DNA from: Oryzias latipes
Taxonomy: Eukaryota > Chordata > Actinopteri > Beloniformes > Adrianichthyidae
Reading direction: 5' to 3'
Assembly (NCBI RefSeq): GCF_002234675.1
Contig: NC_019868.2
Location: 6,508,082 to 6,572,081 of the forward strand
DNA: 64,000 nucleotides
Each line of letters starts with the position of its first letter. Position 1 is the stretch's first letter. The notes beneath the pieces were generated by a model. It made no database searches and was not told the DNA's origin. It worked only from the letters and a program-made list of their open reading frames with translations. Made by a program: the position numbers and the translations under genes. Below, in pieces: positions 55,430 to 64,000 of the stretch.

Positions 55430-57574
55430 GTTTGTTTTCTTATCTTAACCTGGCTGTAATGGTCATTTTATTTGTACTAAAGTGAGGAAATTAGCTTTAG
55501 ACAGATTATTTTTTTGTTGTAACAATGCTCCTCTGTACTTCATCTGTCTTTCTTGGGAACCATTTGATGGTTTATCCAGCGGGGAGAGAAAAATTACCAT
55601 AGAGCCTTTGGACTGACAATGCCTTCAAATCCAGCAGGACCGTCAAGAGAGACAGTCACTGAGCTTCTGGTATAGCCGTGTGTAATCAGGGATCACCTGT
55701 AAACATTTGTGAGCATGGACTCTGTTACAGTTGTAAGTAGGTAGCCCAGTTAGTAGCTAATTGGACGGTCACCAATCAACTTAACCAGTGCTTTTACATG
55801 GCAACCTAAAGTTGGTTTTTCAACCAAAAAAACAATTGCAGCATTATTTCCAGCAAGCTCTAGTGCCATCTCCAAGCTGAAATTTCCTCATAACAGAAGA
55901 AGTAGAAAGTGGACACCACATAGAGAAGGCCCACCAAGAAGACAGTTCCTTCATTCTATCAGCATTCAGGTCAAGTAGCTTATTTTGACAAATCTGCAGT
56001 CAAGACCACATAGTCTGTGACCTTCTGTACAGAAAATCCAGAACAGACTGCACACAGCCCAACCTCTGGTCTCATCGGGTCACAATGTGATGAGTACCAA
56101 TGCTACTGTATGCTGCTGCACAAATAGATCAACCTCTGGTGGAGATAGTGTGACGGTGTGAGGTTGCCTGTGAAAAGCAAGGCTTGTCCTCATTGGAAGC
56201 AGTCTCAGTACAGAGAAATGTAATCATTAGATTCTTTTATCTGTGGCAACTCAATATTTCTAAGTCTAGGACTGAATTCTATCCTGTGACACAGAGTGAG
56301 GTTTATCAGAAACTACTTCCAGAATTTAGGAGTTGATCAAATGAAATAACCTGCCAGCAGTCTTGACCTCAAACCATCAAGCACTTGATAGTGCCAGACT
56401 GACAAACACAGGTACGTTGGTTTGACTTGCAACTAGGCATTTTGACCAATAATCTTTGACATCATGGTGAGAATGAAGCCAGACGTGGGATGGGATCACT
56501 GACCAGATTTCACTTTGCCAACCTCTTCAATATTTAGTAAAATCTGTGATTATTTTAACAAAGTGAATTGAGTTTTGAGCCACCCATAAGTCAACCCTCT
56601 TGCTGATCAAAATGTGCACAAATTTGAGCTCTGATAAAAACAATATATTTTCTCTAGAAAAAGGACATTTTCCCACTCCCTCTGAAATGATTGGAAAGCA
56701 AAACAATGACTATCAAATACAGTACATTCCTTAAAACTGGGCTATACGGACATTTAATTTTGCTGTAAATATTTTTGTTGGTTCTACATGGGAAATTTAG
56801 CAAGCCTACAGTGATGCTAAAATTGTGCTGCCACTGCCAAAACGCGCCACTGCCAGACTGACACACCACGTTCAATGCTCAAATCGCGTCGCAAGACCTC
56901 TGCACAACGTTTCTACATTGACTTTACATTGAAACTGGAAGCCCCTGACACGCGAATTCCGTTCGGTGTGAATGCAGCATGAGGACTATGCTCTGACCCA
57001 CCCCCTGCAGATCTGCTGATCCTTCCACTGGTGCACAGTCTTACAGATTTGGCACCCTTTATTACAATTAAAACAGGCTTTCCAACGGAATGAGATTTTG
57101 TGGCAAGTATTATTTCAACAAAGAAAAAAACAATAAGTAACATGTTTTTAACTTTTGCACTTAGGGCTTTCATATTGTAAAGTAACATCTTAAAATCTGT
57201 ATTCTCTGTGGAATTGTAAATTAAGAAATGGAAACAGTAGATTATAAAATACCACCATTACACTAACTCCAGCTGTCCACATAAAAAAAAACAAAGTTAG
57301 TTTGTACTTATGCTTTTAAGATAGTTTTGGGCTAGTTTTATGCTTGCAACACTAGAATATACAGACATGCTCAGAATGAGAGCCTCGGTTCCTTCATCAG
57401 TCAAGCAAAGTTTTAAAGCTTGGAAACAAGAGGAGGCACTAGAATGGCCATTGTGTGTTTTCCAATAGGATGTTTTGCAGTTCTTCACAAAATCTGCCTT
57501 TTGTTAGCAAGTTTAAATGTTCCTGAAGAATCACACAACCCATTCCAAATGTGCTCTGTTTTATCTTCTTCCAG
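55430..57574 (+). other. Integrin intron 2, no gene
   Basis: 2.1 kb of degenerate sequence. 55560-56590 resembles an old decayed transposon by its uniform composition and patchy similarity to Tc1-type text, but I could not find ends or a frame. 56650-57300 shows nothing. Confidence 0.3.
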
Positions 57575-57654
57575 AGTTCCTCAGTAGTAAAGGAACAAAT
57601 AACCAATGGATGGGAATTAAAGTCACAAGCCAAGGTGTTGGTAAAAATGTAATG
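57575..57654 (+). CDS. itga6l: Integrin alpha exon 3
   Basis: 80-nt exon reading EFLSSKGTNNQWMGIKVTSQ and GVGKNVM, the QWMG-V-SQG segment conserved in alpha3/6/7. Phase 1 in, phase 0 out, donor gtaagg. The preceding 2.1-kb intron holds degenerate sequence. Confidence 0.85.
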
Positions 57655-57736
57655 GTAAGGGAGACTCACAACCTTGTTGAAGAAAAGTCAACAAAAGTTA
57701 GTGCCAGTGTACATACAGTTTGTCTTCCACTTGTAG

Positions 57737-57995
57737 GCATGCGCTCATCGATATCAGCATCCAAGCCCTTACAGCCCTAACCTGCTGACGGGTCAGTGCT
57801 ACCTCCTAGGAGACCACCTGCAGGTCGGCACTGAGGAGAGAACGTGGCGGAGGGTGGTTTGTGATAATGAACACTTGGCCAATCGACGGAACAACCACGA
57901 GTGGTTCGCTTACTGCCAACAGGGACACGGAGCATCGTTTGCCAAGGATAACACTTCTGTGCTTTTTGGAGCACCAGGAGCTTATCAGTGGAAAG
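57737..57995 (+). CDS. itga6l: Integrin alpha exon 4
   Basis: 259-nt exon beginning ACAHRYQHPS, the conserved CAHRY of the family, then GQCYLLGDHLQV, WRRVVCDNE, CQQGHGASFAKD and VLFGAPGAYQWKG. It forms propeller blades two and three. Phase 0 in, phase 1 out. Confidence 0.88.
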
Positions 57996-58221
57996 GTGAA
58001 ATTCAAAAATATGTCATGCAAATGTTGACCCATTCAAATTCATGCCAAAAAATTAGGACTAAATCAAAATGTGTTTAACAATCAAAATATTTCTTACTTT
58101 TTATTACCTTTTAGGGAAATCCTCCTGGATCACATATAAATTATTTATTCAGAAGTAAATTTGAGTCATTAAAAATGTAATTCTATTTTTGTTGTCCTTT
58201 TTTGTCAAATGTTTCTTACAG

Positions 58222-58341
58222 GAATTGTGCGCATGGAACCCTTGGATAACTTGGACTACACCAATGAAAATTCTCGAGAAACTGGATTTATAGATCGCTT
58301 TGATCAGGAAGTCATTCCTCTCCAGGCAAACAGCTATCTGG
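58222..58341 (+). CDS. itga6l: Integrin alpha exon 5 (X-region equivalent)
   Basis: Reads GIVRMEPLDNLDYTNENSRE to PLQANSYLG. In mammals the corresponding alpha6/7 segment between blades 3 and 4 is where alternative X1/X2 exons occur; only one such exon is visible here. Donor is GTTGGT, weaker than the others. Phase 1 in and out. Confidence 0.8.
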
Positions 58342-58438
58342 GTTGGTTTGGATTAAATTTTAGAACTTTCATTCCTTTTTTTTTTTTGGTTACAATTTAT
58401 TTCATGAGTTTAAACAGCAAAACTTGTTCACTTTTCAG

Positions 58439-58652
58439 GATTCTCTGTGGACTCTGGAATGTCTTTAGTCAGGAGAGGAGAGCTGACGATTGTGTCAGGA
58501 GCCCCCCGAGGAGGCTTCAGCGGCCAGGTGGCCTTCCTGAAGGCAGATCCTGAGGTTAAGACAAACTTGCTGGTTGAACATGTTCTCTCTGGACCAGGCC
58601 TGGCCTCCTCCTTTGGCTACGATTTAGCAGTTGTCGATCTCAACGCTGATGG
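58439..58652 (+). CDS. itga6l: Integrin alpha exon 6
   Basis: Reads FSVDSGMSLVRRGELTIVSG, APRGGFSGQVAFLK, GLASSFGYDLAVVDLNADG. It includes a FG-GAP repeat and the start of a Ca2+-binding DxNxDG loop split by the intron. Phase 1 in, phase 2 out, donor gtaaaa. Confidence 0.88.
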
Positions 58653-58869
58653 GTAAAAATACTTTAAATCCATCGGATCCAGTTTGAAGAAATATATTAG
58701 TACAATTTGCATAAGTTTTATAGTAATATTTGCATTGACCCTGTTATTTTCAGCTAAATAGGTTTGAAGATTTGTTAAAAACAGTGAAGAGCACATTGTT
58801 TGACTAAAGCAGCACAGAAAAACAAAAGTATTTCATTATCAAACAAATTCAACAAAAAGTAAGGGATAT

Positions 58870-58995
58870 TGCTCAATGAGTTGTCCATTATCAGAAATTA
58901 ATGGACAATCTAGAGGCGCAAACTGTCTGCCGTGAAGCGGAGGACCAATACTTCTGCGAAGTCCATTGATTTCTGATACTGGACACATTCTGTTC
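58870..58995. mobile_element. Small foldback MITE-like element in integrin intron 6
   Basis: GTCCATTATCAGAAATTAAT and GTCCATTGATTTCTGATACT form imperfect inverted arms around a GC-richer core. No transposase. Ends not exact. Confidence 0.45.
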
Positions 58996-59155
58996 ATACC
59001 ATGGTCTTATATGAAAATATTAAATAGATTTCCAGGACTTTAATTTAGTTATCTTTTAGATTTAAATCATGTTTTTTCAAAAAGTGGACTATTTGATTTG
59101 TGGTGCGACTTGTTATCATGGTAACACACTCACATAAAGATCAGATCAATTACTG

Positions 59156-60495
59156 TAATTTCCGGACTACAAGCCGCTACTTTTTTCCTGCGCTCAGAGC
59201 CCTGCGGCTTATTCTGTGACGCGGCTAATTTATGGATTTGATTGGCGGCCGCCATGTACGTACATTCGGGCTCGGTGAATGGTTTTGTATGCGCCATCCA
59301 CCACCAAGCACAAGTCATTTTTTTTAACACACCTCTGAGCAGCCAAACAGCATGGAGGTCACTTCAGGTCTTAGACACTTCAGTCATGGTTCAACAAAAA
59401 GAAACACGCATGCCCGGCCGCATCCCAGAATCCTTTGGTGCCATTAGACCCAACGTGCACTTGATCGCCGCTACAATATGATAAAGCTTTCAAGTTAAAA
59501 GCAATCGTTAAAAGCAGCGTGAAAAAATCCCCCATCAGAAAATGGAAATGCCGGTCAGGTGCGTGACGGAGAGAACAGCGCATGCTCAGAAGTGTATTTA
59601 CCTCTGAGTCATAGTGACTCGGCTGGCTGCACGTAAATATGTGTGAATAACATCAGCCTTTATTTTGTCGGGACACGACTGGAAACACAAATCCATTTGG
59701 TCGTTTTTACGGTTTCTGACTGAGCGGAATTTTGCATTGAAAAGCTCACAGCCGCCGTGTGAGCTTTTCGGATAGGAAGGGGAGACAAGGAGCCCGCTTG
59801 GCGAGCGCGGAGCGCAGAGGCGTCCGGGGAGCAACAAGTGTTTGTTGTGAAAGGAAGCTTCTGACGAACGCGCCGCGCTGAGGCGCGCGTATCGCGCTGA
59901 GGCGCGCGCTATTTTACTGATGTTTTTTAACCAGCCCCGTTAGTACCATAATGCTGCCGCGACACAAGTGGAAGGAGAGCTGTTCCTTTTCACCCCTCCA
60001 TGCACTGCTGCTCCTTGCTCATTCTTAAACACGAACAACAGTGTGGCGAGCCGGGCGTTGGCCCCGCCTTTAGCCCCTAAGACTCATGGGAAATGGGGGA
60101 TCGCGGATGTAAATTTCCTCATCATAACTGAGGGATGTAATGTTGATTATATGGTTACTGTTAGTAATTTTATGTATGATACCTAGTTTGTCAATAAGTT
60201 AAAAAAAATTTAAAAAAATCAAATAAAAAAACCCATAACTGAGGAACTTGTGAACAGAATAGAGGTCCATGCTGTTTCAGCTGTGGGTGTAATTAGATAT
60301 ATGAGCTTGAGACAAGGCCAGTACCTGTCCACAGTGTGGTAATGACCCATGCACACTCTGGTAGTCAGGACGCGCTTTGTCGAGGCAGCGGCTTGTATAC
60401 TGATGCGGCTTGTGTATGTACAAAAATATATAAGCACGTAAAAATAGGTGGGTGCGGCTTGTAATGGGGTGCGCTTTATAACCCGGAATTTACGG
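59156..60495. mobile_element. 1.3-kb TIR element in integrin intron 6
   Basis: The left end CTGTAATTTCCGGACTACAA and the right end, complement of CCGGAATTTACGG, form a short TIR (CYGTAAATTCCGG type), each bordered by TA as for Tc/mariner-type insertion. The repeated GCGGCTTGTA/GCGGCTTATT text is subterminal at both ends. The interior holds GC-rich GCGCGC tracts near 59860-59910 and no intact transposase. Confidence 0.65.
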
Positions 60496-61299
60496 TAAAT
60501 ACCCCACACAATTGTAGTAGTATCTACTGTGCAGTTGATAAGGCCAGTGTTCCTGTGGTATAATAAGTCTGTGTCAAATTCATGTCAAACATGTTACCCT
60601 TTCTCATGAATGCTAGGCTTGCTGATGGATACAAACTACATTTCAGTTTAATCCTGTTGAACCATCCAAAGCTACAAACATCCTTCTTGAATTTAGTTCA
60701 ACTGTACATTTAATATCGATGCTGTTTATTTTATTCAGAGGTTTCTGCAGTAACAGCCTGAATTGCTAGATCAGGCTTGCGTGCCAAAGAATGGAGATGA
60801 TGAAGCATTGGGGGCATAATGATTAATTACAACAAATGATTTGATTCATATAATAATTTGTGGTTGCTGATACGATTCATAGTCGGTGTTGGTTCATTTT
60901 GGATGATTCGATTCAATCCAATTCACTCACCTAAAATCGGAACATTATTAGAACATTCTAGCACACTGTATGGTCACATGTCTTTGCAAAATATAATGTT
61001 TCCACACATTGGACTGGATTGATGAAGGGATCATCACGTGTGTGTTGTCCGCTGCAATGGTCTTTTTTTTTAAGTCATATTAAATTAAACCTACTGTGTC
61101 TCAATCCAAACGTTTTTTTCCAATATCAATTGAACTGATTTATTTCATTTTGAAACAATTTTATAATGGCATATGTTGATTCTATTACCAACTTACCTCA
61201 GAAGAACCCATCTGGTTGTGTTGTAGGAATATAAATCGATTAATCGTTACACCCCCATTAGGCCTCCACAGTTTATTTGTGTGTTTCTGGTTTGTGCAG
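60496..61299 (+). other. 3' part of integrin intron 6
   Basis: AT-rich. 60830-60930 and 61225-61255 (ATCGATTAATCGTTACACCC) resemble dispersed fish repeats. No gene. Confidence 0.35.
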
Positions 61300-61496
61300 G
61301 TGGGAAGACCTCGCTGTTGGAGCCCCTCAGTTCTATATGAAAAATGAGGATGTTGGAGGAGCCGTCTTCATCTATATTAACAGGAACGGGAAACACTGGG
61401 ATAATATCGTTCCAGTGCCACTCCATGGAGAAAGGGAATCCATGTTTGGTCTGGCAGTGGAAAACTTAGGAGACCTTAATCAAGATGGTTATGGAG
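61300..61496 (+). CDS. itga6l: Integrin alpha exon 7
   Basis: Reads WEDLAVGAPQFYMKNEDVGG, AVFIYINRNGKHWDN, SMFGLAVENLGDLNQDGYG. It completes one Ca2+ loop (DLNADGWED) and carries the next (DLNQDGYGD, completed by exon 8). Phase 2 in, phase 1 out. Preceded by a 2.6-kb intron with two MITE-type insertions. Confidence 0.88.
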
Positions 61497-61562
61497 GTTT
61501 GAGACTTCTGAAAGTTGATCTTTGCACAAAAAGGCACTTCCAGGAAGCCTTTGGCAGAACCT

Positions 61563-62010
61563 GAATTCTTCGCCTACCCCTACGGTTTCTCCCTACCCCT
61601 ACTTTTAGCCCTCCAAACAGAGAGTTATGGAAAAATACTGTCTTCAGATTCAGACGTTACTCCCACTTGATGACATCATCAATAGTTGCCGGTCAGCTAT
61701 GTTAGCGTGGAGCTGCTGGCGCTATACATACAAAGTAAATACATAAAAACATCAGCTTTATAACTTTAAAAAAGTCATGCTAAAGCAAAAAGCATTACTT
61801 ATATTTAAATGTAAACTTCTGTGCATCAGAGGCACATCCAAGGGCAGAAAGCTTTTCTCCTCACCCTCTCCACACCCTCGCGGCAGAGGGATGCCAAGCC
61901 GTCCGCCGCGAGAGTTAGCGCTTAAAAAAACATTTTGGACAACCCTACCCCTCCAAATGCCCTTACAATTGGAGGGGTAAGGAGAAGCCATAGGGGTAGC
62001 AGAAGAATTC
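61563..62010. mobile_element. 448-bp MITE in integrin intron 7
   Basis: Terminal inverted repeats of about 38 bases: GAATTCTTCGCCTACCCCTA at the left and the complement of TAGGGGTAGCAGAAGAATTC at the right, continuing imperfectly into TTCTCCCTACCCCT/AGGGGTAAGGAGAA. No clear target duplication found. No coding. Confidence 0.7.
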
Positions 62011-62057
62011 GGACTCAGCCTTTCTGTCTTGGGTTTACCTTTCCTTCCTGCTCACAG

Positions 62058-62146
62058 ATATTGCTGTTGGAGCTCCATATGAAGGCTCCGGTCGAGTGTA
62101 CATTTACTGTGGCTCAGCAGAGGGGGTCCACAAAAAAGCATCCCAG
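62058..62146 (+). CDS. itga6l: Integrin alpha exon 8
   Basis: 89-nt exon IAVGAPYEGSGRVYIYCGSA then EGVHKKASQ. FG-GAP repeat. Phase 1 in, phase 0 out, donor gtcagt. A MITE ends only 47 bases before the acceptor. Confidence 0.88.
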
Positions 62147-62248
62147 GTCAGTTCGATTTTATCTCTGTGAGAATTTAAAATCTGTGGTAGCCAATATTAA
62201 AACAGCAAAAGCAGACAAAAAATTCACAATGCTTTTTTTTGTTTTCAG

Positions 62249-62376
62249 GTAATCTCACCTGCATTAAAAACAGTGAATCTCTTTGGATATTCTCTCTCTT
62301 GTAACATGGACATAGACAACAACCAGTACCCTGATCTGGCAGTTGGATCACTCTCAGACTCTGTTTTTGTTTTCAG
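62249..62376 (+). CDS. itga6l: Integrin alpha exon 9 (last one seen)
   Basis: Reads [20 protein letters not shown] then [19 protein letters not shown] and FVFR: final propeller blade with a third metal-binding loop (DIDNNQYPD). Donor gtaatt, phase 2. The thigh, calf, transmembrane and cytoplasmic exons must lie beyond 64000. Nothing exon-like follows before the window end. Confidence 0.88.
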
Positions 62377-62701
62377 GTAATTTCTAAAAACAAATGTTTA
62401 AATAACTGATTGTATATGTATCAAACAGAAGAAACACAGGTAACATTTGTAATAGGTGTTTTGAAAAGAAAGCCAATGTCTAGTGGTCTGATGAAGAACT
62501 GAATATTTTGGTATGCTATCCTCCAACTTTGAAAAGAAGCTGGGAAGATGATGCAAAGACAAGAATAGAACAGGAATGTCATGAATCATAAGATAAGAAC
62601 TACAGGTAATGAATCTGGCTTTTGGAGGATGCAAGGGACTAGAATAATGTCTAAATACAATATAAAACAGTACCACTGTCCAACTGCTCGTTAACACAAA
62701 C

Positions 62702-63095
62702 TTCTGTAGACATGGTCAAGACGATCTGCTGAAGTTCAAACCGAGCATCAGAATGGGGAAGACAGAGGATTGAAGTGACTTTGAATGTGACATGGTTGTT
62801 GGACTCTAGGTTGGTCCAAACTTGAGTCAGATGGGCTACAGCAGCAGAAGACTGTCACTCCTGTCAGCTATGAACATGAAACTGAGGCTACAATTCACAC
62901 AGGCTCCCCAAAACTGGACAATAGCAGGTTGGAAAAGCGTTGTCTGATCTGATAAGTCTCCAATTCTGCTGCAATATTTGGACGGTAGGGTCAGAATTCG
63001 GCATCAACAACCTTGAAAGCATGGATCCATCCTGCCTTTTATAAACATTTCAGGCTGTTGACCATGGCGTGGTGGGGGATATTTTCTTGCTTGCA
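62702..63095 (+). mobile_element. Tc1-type DNA transposon remnant
   Basis: Retains recognisable segments of a fish Tc1 transposase gene, for example GAGCATCAGAATGGGGAAGA, CAGATGGGCTACAGCAGCAG, CTACAATTCACACAGGCTC and AGCATGGATCCATCCTGCC, with large internal deletions between them. Not coding. Confidence 0.65.
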
Positions 63096-63394
63096 CACAA
63101 AGATTTTTAACTCTTTTAAAACTAATTGTTTTTCATTTTCTCCTTAATTCTTCCTGTGACGTCATTTCCGGGTGAGATATTCCCAGTGCTAGTTGTGTGA
63201 CTGCTGTCCTCTTGTTTGGCATTAGCCTTACTACTATTGCTTACTCTAAGGGTTATCTGGGTTAATATTCACATCTAGTACCTTTTATTAGCTAATTCAC
63301 CACTGTTAAACCGCTTTCTGTTCACTTTTCTCATTTTGCTAAATAAACCACTTCTCTTTACTTAAACACCGCTAGCCTTAGCTTAGAACCTAGT

Positions 63395-64000
63395 ATGGCC
63401 ACCACCACTCCTTCCGCCTCTCCTCCTCTCTCCTGCCCCATGTGCCATATGTTTAGTGATGATCCTGCCTCCTTTAGTGAAGATAGGGGTAGGTGTGTTA
63501 AGTGTAGTCTTGTGTTAGACTTGGAGGCCAGGCTGGAGCAGTTAGAAGCGCGGCTCCGCACAGTGGAAGCTAAGCCGGCTAGCCATGTCGTTACTCGTAG
63601 CGCGGGCCGCGCTACCAGGGCTAACTTAGCTAGCACCCCAGCGCCCTCCCAACAGCCGGGAGACAGTCAGGGGTTTGTACCGGTTGGGAGGAAACATAGT
63701 GCTAAACGCAAAAACTTAGAGCACCCGAGACTCCACGTTAGTAATAGGTTCTCCCCCCTCAGCGACACACCCGCTGAACACTCAACTCTGGTTATAGGCT
63801 CTTCTGAAGTTAGAAACGTGGAGCTCCCAGCGGCTACAGTCAGGTGTTATCCGGGGGCCAGAGTTGGTGACATCGAGGGGAACCTTAGGATGTTAGCTCA
63901 GAATAAGTCCAGGTTCCGTCGAGTCGTGATTCACGCAGGCGGTAATGATGCCCGACGGAGACAGTCAGAGGTGGTTAAGTTAAACGTAACTTCGGTGTGT
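63395..64000 (+). CDS. L2-type LINE ORF1 (partial, runs off the window)
   Basis: Open from ATG 63395 to the window end (202 codons). N-terminal paired CxxC finger (CPMC...CVKC, residues about 14-37), a short coiled coil (LDLEARLEQLEARLRTVEA), a basic/Pro-rich linker, then a SGNH-esterase-like start (TLVIGSSEVRNVELP, RVVIHAGGNDARRR) as in CR1/L2 ORF1 proteins. The usual GDS nucleophile motif reads GSS here, keeping the Ser. The preceding 63110-63394 is the probable 5' UTR. Intactness downstream is unknown. Confidence 0.75.
   Translation, partial: MATTTPSASPPLSCPMCHMFSDDPASFSEDRGRCVKCSLVLDLEARLEQLEARLRTVEAKPASHVVTRSAGRATRANLASTPAPSQQPGDSQGFVPVGRKHSAKRKNLEHPRLHVSNRFSPLSDTPAEHSTLVIGSSEVRNVELPAATVRCYPGARVGDIEGNLRMLAQNKSRFRRVVIHAGGNDARRRQSEVVKLNVTSVC

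Overview
The window is teleost fish genomic DNA. This is suggested by split genes with GT-AG introns, a V-set immune-receptor gene with a J-like motif, an itga6-type integrin, and a repeat load typical of teleosts (Rex3/RTE, L2/Maui, Tf1/sushi chromovirus, Harbinger, Tc1, tRNA-SINE). The species cannot be named from sequence alone.

Layout. 1-1165: 3' end of an Ig V-set receptor gene (two Ig exons, a TM exon, doubtful tail exons). 1216-2390: AT-rich duplicated block and an 86-bp satellite. 3640-11153: an endogenous retrovirus on the minus strand with 798-bp LTRs, GTTT target duplication, polypurine tract and primer-binding site, but badly eroded coding. 12407-12806: solo LTR with AAAAC duplication. 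13538-15172: composite repeat and L2 remnant split by a Rex3 fragment. 15239-49520: a four-unit tandem array (A-D) whose recurring gene is hnRNP A0-like. 49521-54990: repeats, a SINE, one possible minus-strand transcript end. 55026-62376: nine 5' exons of an itga6-like integrin alpha gene on the plus strand, with MITEs in its introns. 62702-64000: Tc1 remnant and the start of an L2-type LINE with a finger/coiled-coil/esterase ORF1 that runs off the window.

The array is the centre of the window. Unit A (4.35 kb) has the only intact hnRNP A0-like frame. Units B and C (7.5 kb each) carry the same RTE retrotransposon at the same position in RRM1 with the same 17-bp target duplication, so that insertion predates their duplication. 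Unit D lacks the RTE but is broken by a three-layer nest: a LINE with a 22-bp GC-rich repeated 5' region, a Harbinger element inserted in its ORF1 (CAG duplication), and a sushi-type chromovirus inserted in the Harbinger (CGTAG duplication). The LINE insertion coincides with loss of about 1.4 kb of unit D.

Two elements show mechanism in the sequence itself. The sushi element has an 11-nt self-primer/primer-binding-site pair and a candidate -1 frameshift heptamer at the gag-pol junction, but its RT is broken by one surplus base. The retrovirus has almost identical LTRs yet decayed genes, consistent with recent mobilisation of an already defective copy in trans. I see no wholly new system; the most notable items are the hnRNP A0 array with its expanding upstream repeat, the nested insertion series, and the self-priming signature.
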